Translations under genes and position numbers: made by a program
Origin: Bacteroidota bacterium
GTDB lineage: Bacteria; Bacteroidota; Bacteroidia; Cytophagales; Spirosomataceae
DNA: 64,000 nucleotides
Direction of reading: 5' to 3'
NCBI GenBank assembly: GCA_020161355.1
Contig: JAIUOF010000014.1
Location: 19,746-83,745 of the forward strand
The notes under the pieces: model-generated
What the model saw: the letters and a program-made list of their open reading frames with translations, nothing else
Told to the model about the DNA's origin: nothing
The model's database searches: none
Part shown: piece by piece, positions 41,167 through 49,898 of the stretch
Numbering within the stretch: position 1 is the first letter of the stretch
How the letters are laid out: the number at the start of each line of letters is the position of its first letter

Positions 41167-42396
41167 TTATTGCACCAAATTGATTTTCTCAGAAATGCTC
41201 TCTTCTGAAATTCCGTAAAAAGAAAGTAATTTTACCAATACATCTTCAAAAATTGAGTCAGGGCATGATGCTCCACAAGTTAGGGCAATCACCGGGTTTT
41301 CTAATTTTGATAAAAATGTGTAATCAGATATTACAGATTTCGAATGAATATCAAAACCTTCCACATGGCTCAAACTTAAAAGTGAATCGGCGTTTCTTAT
41401 GAAATAACTTGGCATTTTTTGTTCAAGCAATTCTACCAAATGAGTTGTATTTGAGCTATTATACCCACCAACTATGATAGCTGCATCGGCATCAGTTAAC
41501 ATCAAAGCCTGAGTGGCCTCCTGATTGTCGTTGGTAGCATAACATAGCGTGTCGCGGGTATTGGCAAAATACGCCTGAGATTCTAATTCTGATATTTTTC
41601 TGAAAGTGATTATCTGACCTTTTAGATAATCAGCGATAGCCTGGGTTTCGGAGGCCAACATAGTGGTTTGATTTACCACTCCAATTCTATCGAGGTCAGT
41701 TTCAGGATTAAAGTTTTCTGAAAACTTCCCTTCGAATTCCCGGTAGAATTCCTCTTTGCTCTTTTCTTTTCTAATATAAGCCGCCAGTTTTTGAGCATCG
41801 GCCATGTCTTTTACAACTATTGTGGGCGTGTTTTCTTTACTATGGGAAAAAGTCGCTCTTGTTTCTTCATGATCCGGCTTTCCATGTAACACAATGGTAT
41901 ATCCTCTCTCTCCAATCTGAGCGGCACGATTCCATACTTTTTCTACAAAAGGGCAGGTAGTATCGTATTTGTAAGGATTGATTCCTTTTTTTGAAAGTTC
42001 ATTTTGAAGCTCAATGGTAGTGCCAAAGGCAGGAACAATCACGATATCATCTTTTTCAAGTGATTCAAAATCAATGAGTTTTTGTCCTTTGGTGTCCATC
42101 AGGAATTTTACACCTCTTGATAGTAAATCGGCGTTTACTTCAGGATTATGAATCATTTCACTTAAAAGAAAAATGCTGCTACCGGGATTTTCTTCAAGCG
42201 TTTTATAGGCTATCTCTACGGCATTTTCAACACCATAACAAAACCCAAAATGCCGGGAAAGAAGTACTTTTACATTACCAAAATCAAGTTCAGTAGGGCT
42301 GAAATCTTTCTTGAGCTTATCTTTTGCTCTTCTAACCTGCTTGATGGTTGTGATCAGATTACTTTTATATATTTCCGGAATATCAAAACTTTTCAT
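41167..42396 (-). CDS. ispH: 4-hydroxy-3-methylbut-2-enyl diphosphate reductase
   Basis: The last enzyme of the MEP isoprenoid pathway, making IPP and DMAPP with a 4Fe-4S cluster. The three cluster cysteines lie in RHFGFCYGVENAVE, YDTTCPFVEKVWNRA and TCGASCPDSIFEDV. At 409 residues it is clearly longer than the common bacterial form (~310), with extra N-terminal residues and inserts, as in the cyanobacterial/plant branch and several Bacteroidota. It is divergent from the Wzi-like gene. Confidence 0.95.
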   Translation of the reverse strand: MKSFDIPEIYKSNLITTIKQVRRAKDKLKKDFSPTELDFGNVKVLLSRHFGFCYGVENAVEIAYKTLEENPGSSIFLLSEMIHNPEVNADLLSRGVKFLMDTKGQKLIDFESLEKDDIVIVPAFGTTIELQNELSKKGINPYKYDTTCPFVEKVWNRAAQIGERGYTIVLHGKPDHEETRATFSHSKENTPTIVVKDMADAQKLAAYIRKEKSKEEFYREFEGKFSENFNPETDLDRIGVVNQTTMLASETQAIADYLKGQIITFRKISELESQAYFANTRDTLCYATNDNQEATQALMLTDADAAIIVGGYNSSNTTHLVELLEQKMPSYFIRNADSLLSLSHVEGFDIHSKSVISDYTFLSKLENPVIALTCGASCPDSIFEDVLVKLLSFYGISEESISEKINLVQ

Positions 42397-42412
42397 AATT
42401 GCTCATTTGTCC

Positions 42413-42442
42413 ACCTGCCATTTCTTTAACTTACAGGCAGGT
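42413..42442. repeat. Inverted repeat in the ispH / Wzi-like intergenic region
   Basis: ACCTGCC (42413-42419) and GGCAGGT (42436-42442) form a perfect 7-bp inverted repeat with a 16-base spacer, 17 bases upstream of the ispH start. It could be an operator, a fold in the ispH leader or a small intergenic repeat. Confidence 0.4.
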
Positions 42443-42492
42443 AGTATTGTTCCAAAATTATCAATTAATACCTTCAAAAGAAAAATAATATT

Positions 42493-42500
42493 TACTTTTG
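42493..42500 (+). promoter_or_regulatory. -7 promoter box of the Wzi-like gene
   Basis: TACTTTTG is an exact TAnnTTTG match 27 bases before the GTG start at 42527. No TTG at the expected distance. Confidence 0.5.
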
Positions 42501-42526
42501 CCTTTCTTTTAATAAAAAAATAAAAA

Positions 42527-44221
42527 GTGCGGAAACTTTTCTCTGGAATTATTTTACTCATCGGTTTTTGGATATCAAGCCGTGCTTTCTCCCAAAGTGT
42601 TTTTTTGAATAATGACTCCCATCAGGCAGCGTTAATAGAACGATTAGAGGTAAAAAGAGGTGTTCTGAGCAATTCTTTCCATGATAATGTCAAACCTTTT
42701 TCTCGGGAAAATATCGTCAAATATTTTTCCGGATTAGATACGTCTTTTACTAATCATATATCTAAAGTAGATAAGGCAAACATCAGATTTTTATTGGCTG
42801 ATAGCTGGGAGCACACATCGGAAACAGATTCATTTGTAAACAAAAAAACCTTTCTTAAACATTTTTTTAAAGCAAAATCAGATTTTTACTATTACAAAAA
42901 TGAAGACTTCGATGTACATATAAATCCGATTTTTCATTTTATGTATGGTAGTGACAGTGAAGTTGGTGACTTGAAAAGTAAAGATCTTTTTATCAATACC
43001 CGTGGAATCGAGATCAGAGGAAGAGTAAATAAGAAGCTTGGTTTTTATACAATGATTACTGAAAACCAGATGGCCAGCCCAAATTATATTGTAAATTTTT
43101 ATAAACAATACAAAGGATATCCTTATCAGTCATTGGTTAAGCCTAAAGATGAAGATATCAAAAACCTGGAAGTGGATTTTTTCTCAGCAATTGGATATAT
43201 CACCTTTAAACCAATGAAAAGTCTCACCATGAGTTTTGGACATGATAGAAACTTTATTGGCTCTGGCATAAGATCTATGGTGCTGAGTGATTTTAGTTCT
43301 CCTTATTTACAATTGAAATCGGAACTTAAATTGGGCAGAATGCAATATTTGTCGATTTTGGGACAAATGACCAATACCCAAATCCCCAATCCTCTGAACA
43401 GCCTTTTGACTTATCCACCAAAGTACCTTGCGTTTCATCATTTGAATTTTAACATTGCAAAAAAACTGAATGTCGGTCTTTTTGAATCAGTAATGTATGG
43501 TAAGCGTGATTTTGGGTTTGAATTTAATTACCTGAACCCTGTGATATTTTACCGTTGGGTGGAAGGAAACATCGGGAGCTCAGATAATGCATTTGTTGGA
43601 GCCGATTTTAAATTAAATGCTTTTAAATCCCTCAGTTTCTATGGGCAGTACTTCCTGGATGAGTATAATACCAGAGAATTTAAAAAAGAAGGCTGGTGGG
43701 CAAAGAAGTATTCATGGCAACTCGGTGCAAAATATATAGATGTTTTAACCATAAGAAATCTGGATTTTCAGTATGAGCATAACCGTGCGAGGCCCTTTAT
43801 GTATTCACATTTCACAACTTATACGAATTACGTAAATTACAGTACACCACTGGCACACCCATTAGGGGCCAATTTTAAAGAATCGATATTGAATTTAAAA
43901 TATCAGCCTTTCCCCAAATTATTCCTTTCGGCGACTGCTATGTATGCTTTGAGAGGCGAAGACAAAGATTCGTTAAATTATGGAAGTAATCTTTTGTTAA
44001 GTAACCGTGACCGCAGAGTTAGTGATTATAATAACAATTTGGGACAGGGGCTAAAAAACCAAATAAAGCATTATGAGGCAGTGATTAGTTTTATGCCTTA
44101 TCATAATCTGTTTTTGGATCTGGCCTATCAGCAAAGAAAAGATGTATTTTATGTTAAACCTGAAAAGATTTTTTACATCGCAATAAGGTTAAATATGGCC
44201 AGAAGAAACATGATTTTTTAA
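42527..44221 (+). CDS. Outer-membrane beta-barrel protein, Wzi-like
   Basis: 564 residues beginning with a GTG codon; a signal peptide ends ...SRAFSQ. The rest alternates short aromatic strands typical of an 18-strand-like barrel. Motifs such as SFGHDRNFIGSGIRSMVLSDFSSPYLQLKSEL resemble the capsule-assembly Wzi family of Bacteroidota, in which the protein anchors or guides capsular polysaccharide at the outer membrane. The assignment is by resemblance only. The C-terminus ends in KNMIF-like Phe, expected for BamA-inserted proteins. No other capsule genes are adjacent. Confidence 0.7.
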   Translation: MRKLFSGIILLIGFWISSRAFSQSVFLNNDSHQAALIERLEVKRGVLSNSFHDNVKPFSRENIVKYFSGLDTSFTNHISKVDKANIRFLLADSWEHTSETDSFVNKKTFLKHFFKAKSDFYYYKNEDFDVHINPIFHFMYGSDSEVGDLKSKDLFINTRGIEIRGRVNKKLGFYTMITENQMASPNYIVNFYKQYKGYPYQSLVKPKDEDIKNLEVDFFSAIGYITFKPMKSLTMSFGHDRNFIGSGIRSMVLSDFSSPYLQLKSELKLGRMQYLSILGQMTNTQIPNPLNSLLTYPPKYLAFHHLNFNIAKKLNVGLFESVMYGKRDFGFEFNYLNPVIFYRWVEGNIGSSDNAFVGADFKLNAFKSLSFYGQYFLDEYNTREFKKEGWWAKKYSWQLGAKYIDVLTIRNLDFQYEHNRARPFMYSHFTTYTNYVNYSTPLAHPLGANFKESILNLKYQPFPKLFLSATAMYALRGEDKDSLNYGSNLLLSNRDRRVSDYNNNLGQGLKNQIKHYEAVISFMPYHNLFLDLAYQQRKDVFYVKPEKIFYIAIRLNMARRNMIF

Positions 44222-44228
44222 ATTTTGC

Positions 44229-44257
44229 AAAAAAAAGCCCGTGATTAAATCACAGGC
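44229..44257 (-). terminator. Rho-independent terminator after the sigma gene pair
   Basis: On the minus strand GCCTGTGA pairs with TCACGGGC (arms 44257-44250 and 44244-44237, one G-U), followed by eight T. It overlaps the last codons of the small gene that ends at 44245. Confidence 0.8.
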
Positions 44258-44487
44258 CTGAAAGATTTTGAGAAATTCATGATGTTTTGTATCGTGCTTT
44301 CCTTAGGACTGAGACTAATTTTGTCCATATCTTCTTTCAACTCAAGGCAATCAAGATAATAATCCAAAAGCTCGTTGTCGCTCAGTATAGATTGTTCGAT
44401 AAAAACATTTTCAGAACTTGATGTTTCGCCATAAATGTAACGTAAAATCTCATTCTGCGTTGATGTACAGGTTTGTGTCATAGGCAT
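44245..44487 (-). CDS. Small acidic protein downstream of ECF sigma
   Basis: 80 residues: TQTCTSTQNEILRYIYGETSSSENVFIEQSILSDNELLDYYLDCLELKEDM. It overlaps the 3' end of the sigma gene by 38 bases and resembles the N-terminal sigma-binding part of anti-sigma factors, lacking a membrane helix and sensor domain. A soluble anti-sigma or a truncated one are both possible. ATG 44481 is an alternative start. Confidence 0.6.
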   Translation of the reverse strand: MPMTQTCTSTQNEILRYIYGETSSSENVFIEQSILSDNELLDYYLDCLELKEDMDKISLSPKESTIQNIMNFSKSFRPVI

Positions 44488-45055
44488 ATTTTGTTTTACT
44501 CATCAATTTTCTAAGATTGATAAGAGCATAACGCATACGTCCCAGAGCGGTGTTAATACTCACACCCGTAGCTTCGGCGATTTCCTGGAAGCTGAGATCC
44601 TCATAATGTCTCATTACCAGTACTTCACGTTGTTGCTGCGGCAATTTTTTAATCAGGCTCCTCAGATGCTCGTGTGATTCTTTTTGAATCTGTGCCGACT
44701 CTATTGAATCTTCAGCAAAATTGAGCGAGTTAAAAACACTGTTTCCATCTTCAAACACCACGTTGGGATAACGCTTGGCTCTACGAAAATAGTCAATGGA
44801 AAGATTATGGGCGATTCTCAGAATCCAGGGCAAAAACTTGCCTTCCTCATTGTACCTTCCTTCTTTCAGGGTCTTGATAGCTTTAATAAAAGTGTCTTGC
44901 GTCAAATCTTCAGCCACATAACTATCTTTAACTACCAAATAGATAGTGGTATAAACTTTAGACTTGTAACGGTTTACGAGAGTGGCGAAAGCCTTTTCAT
45001 CACCATGCAAATACGCCGATATAAGCTCACTTTCGTTAACTAGGATTTTTTCCAT
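44450..45055 (-). CDS. ECF RNA polymerase sigma factor (SigW/RpoE-like)
   Basis: 201 residues. Region 2: ELISAYLHGDEKAFATLVNRYKSKVYTTIYLVVKDSYVAEDLTQDTFIKAI; region 4: LIKKLPQQQREVLVMRHYEDLSFQEIAEATGVSINTALGRMRYALINLRK. Both regions are complete. It belongs to the SigW-like group common in Cytophagales. A small acidic protein is encoded right behind it. The 444 bases upstream are free of genes and probably hold its promoter. Confidence 0.93.
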   Translation of the reverse strand: MEKILVNESELISAYLHGDEKAFATLVNRYKSKVYTTIYLVVKDSYVAEDLTQDTFIKAIKTLKEGRYNEEGKFLPWILRIAHNLSIDYFRRAKRYPNVVFEDGNSVFNSLNFAEDSIESAQIQKESHEHLRSLIKKLPQQQREVLVMRHYEDLSFQEIAEATGVSINTALGRMRYALINLRKLMSKTKYAYDTNLYINAE

Positions 45056-45499
45056 TTTGTATTTTCAAATTAGTTAACGTAGAGTTTTATACCATATTGT
45101 ACTTACAGGGGTTTTAATTGAAGAAATAAATTTTCCGAAATATAAAACAATAAAAATTGATTTGACAAATTTTATTTTAAAAAATATTTGAAAACAACTT
45201 TTTATTAACAAAATCCTTGCCTTTTGATATTTTATTGTTTGGTTTCACCCGAAAACTACCTCAAAAATTGTTCCAGAAAATCCCGGGTTTTTCTTAATAC
45301 ATACTAAAAGGTATTCAGGAGGGTATTTTTATTTTTTGTTATTGAGAGGCTATATCGGTATAATTTTTGCACCTAAATCTTAAAATTATGTTTATTTTGG
45401 TTTATTGCAGAAGTAAAATGAGTCTCTCAATGAGATAAAATTCATAATTTTGTATGATTTTGAGTGAAGTAGATTTTCATTAACGTACGCAATTTTAAA
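45056..45499. other. Divergent intergenic region with promoter-like motifs
   Basis: No gene is seen in these 444 bases between the sigma gene (-) and the porin-like gene (+). On the plus strand a Bacteroidota-like promoter reads TTG (45337-45339 region) followed by TATAATTTTTGCACC near 45358, about 125 bases before ATG 45500, and TAATTTTG near 45444 is a second -7 match. Neither has ideal -33 spacing. The rest is AT-rich. Confidence 0.4.
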
Positions 45500-46825
45500 A
45501 TGGCAAAACATTTAAAAGGGATTATTACGGTTTTAGTTTTTGTACTTGCAGTCGCCAAAAGTTACGGGCAGAGGGATCTTATCATTACCCAGGCGGGTGA
45601 GGAAATAAGGTGTAAGATTCTGGACGAAACTCCTACGAGATTTGTATATGCATATTTAGGTGCTAAGAATAAAATTCTCAGAAATGAGATTTTTAAGAAT
45701 TTGGTAAGCTCTTTTAAATACAATTATTATTCTTCAGATGTACTTAAGAATGATAAAATGATTTCTAAACCTTCAGCTGCAGACTCCGGCCCCAGGGTTG
45801 ATACCAGACAAAAAGACGCTTCCAAATCCGTAGAGCCCGTTAAAAAAGATAATTCCGGAGGAAAAACTGAAAATCAGAATAACCAGGGAAAACAAACGGC
45901 AAAAGAACCTGAAAAAGATAAAAGTAATGTTTTACCCAAAACTAATCCATCAACGCCAGCTAAAGAAATCAATACCCAAAAAACTGATGAAAAACCCGTA
46001 TTGACCGAAAAGCAGAATACTGACATTGCTTCTGCTGAGTCAAAACAAAATGTGAAAACCTCCCCGGATAAAGTAGCTGAAACGAAATCAGAAGCTTCAA
46101 CCAAAAATGAAACTCCGGGAAAAGCCATTGAAAAAAAAGATACAAAAACAGTTTTCAATGAACCTGCACCAGAATCTGAGTTTAAAAACTTCCTGAATTT
46201 TAGAGTTGGAATTAAAGGTGGCTTGGGAAATATAATTGGGAAAAATACAGATGTAACTCCCTATGGGCTATATAAGGAGAAACTTTTGAGAGGGTATATG
46301 TATGGAGCCGACATTGCATATTTTTTCAAAGATAATGTGGGTTTGGGATTTTCGTTCACCAATTATAACGCAAACAATTCTTCAGACCAGCTTGATTACC
46401 CAAATCTGTTTACAGGAGAGACAATCACAAAAGGAGAGCTTTCCAATAAAGTTTCTCATAAGTTTGTTGGACCCACACTTTTGGTTAGAAAAAGCATTGA
46501 TTTCAAAACTTTTGTTGTGCTCACGGCCAGCCCGGGAATGTTTCTTTATTCTGATAAGGGAGTGACCAATAAATCTAATTTTAAGTTTACAGGAAATAGT
46601 TTTGGAGGAGCAGCCACTTTAGGTCTTGATTTTTTGTTGGGTAATGATATTTTTGGTCGTGATATAATTTTAAGCCTGGAGGCTGGTTATAATTATGGTC
46701 AGATTAAAAAACTAAACCTGGGTGATGCCACCGGAGTGAAAACGCTGGCAACGCCAATAAACCTTAACCGTCTTGATTTTGGGGTTGGCTTGAGGTTTAC
46801 ACGTTTTCCAATGTATTTGCGATAA
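45500..46825 (+). CDS. Secreted outer-membrane barrel protein with long low-complexity linker
   Basis: 441 residues. A signal peptide ends SYGQ. Residues ~24-75 form a short domain (RDLIITQAGEEIRCKILDETPTRFVY) that resembles the start of many Bacteroidota surface proteins. Residues ~85-225 are low in complexity, rich in Lys, Glu, Thr, Asn and Pro. Residues ~230-441 look like an eight-stranded porin-like barrel (FRVGIKGGLGNIIGKN, YGADIAYFFKDNVGLGFSFTNYN) and end in RFTRFPMYLR. The linker may span the periplasm or peptidoglycan layer. Function unknown. Confidence 0.75.
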   Translation: MAKHLKGIITVLVFVLAVAKSYGQRDLIITQAGEEIRCKILDETPTRFVYAYLGAKNKILRNEIFKNLVSSFKYNYYSSDVLKNDKMISKPSAADSGPRVDTRQKDASKSVEPVKKDNSGGKTENQNNQGKQTAKEPEKDKSNVLPKTNPSTPAKEINTQKTDEKPVLTEKQNTDIASAESKQNVKTSPDKVAETKSEASTKNETPGKAIEKKDTKTVFNEPAPESEFKNFLNFRVGIKGGLGNIIGKNTDVTPYGLYKEKLLRGYMYGADIAYFFKDNVGLGFSFTNYNANNSSDQLDYPNLFTGETITKGELSNKVSHKFVGPTLLVRKSIDFKTFVVLTASPGMFLYSDKGVTNKSNFKFTGNSFGGAATLGLDFLLGNDIFGRDIILSLEAGYNYGQIKKLNLGDATGVKTLATPINLNRLDFGVGLRFTRFPMYLR

Positions 46826-46847
46826 GAAAATTTTAGAAAAAATAAAG

Positions 46848-46876
46848 AAAAAGGGGCGGAATGCCCCCTTTTTTTA
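46848..46876. terminator. Bidirectional terminator
   Basis: A GGGGC/GCCCC hairpin around GGAAT with A-rich left and T-rich right flanks sits between the convergent porin-like (+) and serine hydrolase (-) genes. It can serve both. Confidence 0.75.
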
Positions 46877-48418
46877 TGGAATCCGATTAAAATCAAGATC
46901 CTGAAAATCAAAACTAAAGTCGGTCATGGGCGAGATAGCCTTCATTTTGAAAGATTGCCCTTTACCATCTTTGTCAAGCGTAAACATAAGATAAGCGTCA
47001 GCATCAAAACTGCGTTCAACCCATTTTACTACGTAAGTATTGCTTTTTAGATGATAAACAGGACCATTTAGCATCAATGATTTTTTGGATTCAAAATACA
47101 ATTGACCGTTTTTTTTAGAAATCACCGCTTCTCCAAACCAGTTGTCGGTGTAGGTTCCGATGATAGCTTTATTTGCTTCGGGATCTGAAGCATTGGTTTT
47201 TATACTGTTTGCAACTTCAGAGGTAATCTGGTCGGCTTCTTTTATGGCGTCTTGATATCTTTTAAGTTGTTCTGAAAGCCTGTCAATGCCTTTTATACCT
47301 AAATAGCTGTCTTTAATAGTATTGGTGATTGCATTAAAAGCTGCCCCTACCTGTTGATTGGTATAAACCATTATTGCCAGATTTAACTCAGGAATAAGTG
47401 TAGTTTGCGTTACTATCCCGGCTAAACCTCCCGTATGAGTGGCCTGTTTGTAGCCTTTTACATCAGAAAGAAACCACCCTAAGCCATAAGCATTGAAATG
47501 TGTGTTATATGTGCCTGGGTTTCTTACAGGAATGATAGTTTGTGGTGTCCATAGTTCATCCAGCGTTTTTTCAGAGAAAAGTCTTTTTTCAAGATTCGGG
47601 CCATATTTGCCTTTATTGAGGAGAACGAGCATCCATTTACTCATATCACTAACCGAAGCATATATGCCACCAGCAGCATTGGCATTTTGGCTCCAGTCAC
47701 GTCTGATAACCTGCACTTTTCCATTTACCATTGCATGTGGGTCAATTACATTGGTATTATTTTTTAATAAATGGTAAGACGGTGCTGAGTTCTTGATTTC
47801 CAAAGGATCAAAAATTCTTTTTTGGATGAATTCTTCCCAACTTATACCACTGGCTCTGGTCACGATTTCACCGGCTACGATATACATCAGATTGTCATAG
47901 TCATATTTTGTTCGGAATGAACTGACCGGCTTCAAGAACCTGAGATTATGTATAATTTCTTTTTTGGTAAAAGTATTGGAATCGGGCCAGAACATGAGGT
48001 CGCCTGCACCCAGACCAAGACCACTTCTATGAGTTAAAAGGTCACGAACGGTAAACTGGGCCGTTACGTAAGGATCATGCATTTTGAATTCAGGAATAAT
48101 ATCCGAAACAGGAGTGTCCCAGGTGAGTTTGTTTTCTTCAATTAACATTCCCAGAGCAGCTGCAGTGAATGCCTTTGAATTAGATGCTATACCGTATAAA
48201 GTGTTTTCATCAACTTTTTGTTTGGTTTTGAGCGATCTAAGCCCATAACCTTTTGCGTGAATTAGTTTTCCATCTTTTACAATTCCGACTTCGATTCCGG
48301 GGACATCAAATGCCGTAAGTGTTTTGTTAACTAAATCGTCAATTTCTTTTTCGCTTAATTGAGCACTTACATTTTGAAATACTGAAAAAAGCAGGATAAA
48401 AAATAAGATTTTTTTCAT
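46874..48418 (-). CDS. Serine hydrolase of the beta-lactamase / S12 family
   Basis: 514 residues with a signal peptide ending NVSAQ. The class C beta-lactamase-like core shows SNSKAFT (Ser-x-x-Lys), YDYDNLMY (Tyr-x-Asn) and HTGGLAG (the KTG-equivalent), so the active site is complete. The last ~100 residues resemble DUF3471, often found at the C-terminus. Known members are penicillin-binding or D-amino-acid-active or esterases; beta-lactam resistance cannot be concluded. Location is periplasm. Confidence 0.9.
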   Translation of the reverse strand: MKKILFFILLFSVFQNVSAQLSEKEIDDLVNKTLTAFDVPGIEVGIVKDGKLIHAKGYGLRSLKTKQKVDENTLYGIASNSKAFTAAALGMLIEENKLTWDTPVSDIIPEFKMHDPYVTAQFTVRDLLTHRSGLGLGAGDLMFWPDSNTFTKKEIIHNLRFLKPVSSFRTKYDYDNLMYIVAGEIVTRASGISWEEFIQKRIFDPLEIKNSAPSYHLLKNNTNVIDPHAMVNGKVQVIRRDWSQNANAAGGIYASVSDMSKWMLVLLNKGKYGPNLEKRLFSEKTLDELWTPQTIIPVRNPGTYNTHFNAYGLGWFLSDVKGYKQATHTGGLAGIVTQTTLIPELNLAIMVYTNQQVGAAFNAITNTIKDSYLGIKGIDRLSEQLKRYQDAIKEADQITSEVANSIKTNASDPEANKAIIGTYTDNWFGEAVISKKNGQLYFESKKSLMLNGPVYHLKSNTYVVKWVERSFDADAYLMFTLDKDGKGQSFKMKAISPMTDFSFDFQDLDFNRIP

Positions 48419-48524
48419 GTTTGATGAGTTTTAGCCCCAATTTACACCCCAAAAATCATTTTTCAGAATGTAGGATTGGTATATTTCATCAAAATAAAAA
48501 AATGAACAAAAGAGAAGGCAGTTT

Positions 48525-49832
48525 TCAGGCTAATTCCCCAAATAGATCAAATTCTGTAGCTGAGGTAATTTTTACATTTGAAAAGTCACCTACCCTCACA
48601 TATTGTGAGGCAGGGATTAATACCTCGTTGTCAACTTCAGGAGAATCAAATTCGGTGCGACCGATAAAATGACCGCTTTCTTTGCGATCAAAAAGCACTT
48701 TATAAGTGTTTCCGATTTTTTTCTGATTGAGCTCCTCTGATATTCCTTGTTGAAGTTCCATGATTATATCAGTACGTTCTTGTTTTATTTCGTCAGAAAT
48801 ATCATCAGGCATGGAGTAGGAGTGAGTTTGCTCTTCATGGCTATACTGGAACACTCCAAGTCGGTCAAAACGTTGTTTCTGCACAAAATCATACATTTCT
48901 TCAAACATCTCCTCTGTTTCGCCGGGATGTCCGGTGATTAGTGTTGTACGGATAGCAATCTCAGGGACTTTATCTCTGATTTTTGCCAATAAGTCTTCCG
49001 TTTTTGGCCGGTCTATCCCTCTTCTCATTATTTTCAACATCTCGCTCGAGCCATGTTGCAGAGGCATGTCGAGGTATTTACAAATGTTTGATTTTTGTGC
49101 CATTACATCCAGAATATCCATAGGAAAGCCTGAAGGATATGCATATTGAAGCCTTATCCAGTCTATGCCTTCCACATCTGACAGTTTATCAAGGAGCTCA
49201 GACAGGTTTCTTTTTTTGTAAATATCCAATCCATAATAGGTGAGGTCCTGGGCAATCAAGATCAACTCTTTGGTGCCTTTTGCTGCCAGGTTTTTGGCAG
49301 TTAGTACCAGCTCATCCATCGGACGTGACTCGTGTTTTCCACGCATGAGAGGTATAGAACAGAAGCTACAGGGACGATCACATCCTTCAGCAATTTTGAG
49401 ATACGCAAAATGAGAGGGAGTAGTCAAAAGTCTTTCTCCGATAAGCTCGTGTTTATAGTCAGCTTTGAGGGTCTTTAATAACCTTGGCAGTTCATTGGTG
49501 CCAAACCAGGAGTCAACTTGAGGGATTTCTTTTTCAAGGTCGTCTTTATAACGGTGTGAAAGACAGCCGGTAACATAAACTTTTTCTACATGGCCGGCCT
49601 CTTTGGCTTCTACGTATCTCAATATAGTATCAATGCTTTCCTGCTTGGCGTTATCGATAAATCCGCAAGTGTTAATAACAACTATCTGAGAGTCATCTTT
49701 TTCCGACTCATGACTTACATGCATTCCATTGCCTTTAAGTTGGGTAAATAGCACTTCAGAGTCAACAAGGTTTTTGGAGCAACCTAAAGTAACTATATTG
49801 ATTTTCGATTTTTTGTTGCCTTTTGCTTTCAT
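48525..49832 (-). CDS. rimO: Ribosomal protein uS12 methylthiotransferase RimO
   Basis: 435 residues with the three RimO/MiaB domains: UPF0004 N-terminal domain with cluster cysteines (VTLGCSKN, NTCGFIDNAK, YVTGCLSHR), the radical SAM domain with CDRPCSFCSIP (C-x3-C-x2-C) and a C-terminal TRAM domain. It methylthiolates Asp89 of ribosomal protein S12. MiaB is excluded because of the RimO-like CDRPCSFC and GHPGETEE segments and the TRAM context. Confidence 0.95.
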   Translation of the reverse strand: MKAKGNKKSKINIVTLGCSKNLVDSEVLFTQLKGNGMHVSHESEKDDSQIVVINTCGFIDNAKQESIDTILRYVEAKEAGHVEKVYVTGCLSHRYKDDLEKEIPQVDSWFGTNELPRLLKTLKADYKHELIGERLLTTPSHFAYLKIAEGCDRPCSFCSIPLMRGKHESRPMDELVLTAKNLAAKGTKELILIAQDLTYYGLDIYKKRNLSELLDKLSDVEGIDWIRLQYAYPSGFPMDILDVMAQKSNICKYLDMPLQHGSSEMLKIMRRGIDRPKTEDLLAKIRDKVPEIAIRTTLITGHPGETEEMFEEMYDFVQKQRFDRLGVFQYSHEEQTHSYSMPDDISDEIKQERTDIIMELQQGISEELNQKKIGNTYKVLFDRKESGHFIGRTEFDSPEVDNEVLIPASQYVRVGDFSNVKITSATEFDLFGELA

Positions 49833-49898
49833 TTTCTAAAATTTCCGGGCACAAAGGTCGTAAATTTTGGGCAGAAATATGGATAATATTTAAAATGG

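Noticed and set aside
46874..48418. Beta-lactam resistance gene
   Set aside because: The class C-like motifs are shared by esterases and D-amino-acid peptidases, so resistance cannot be inferred.
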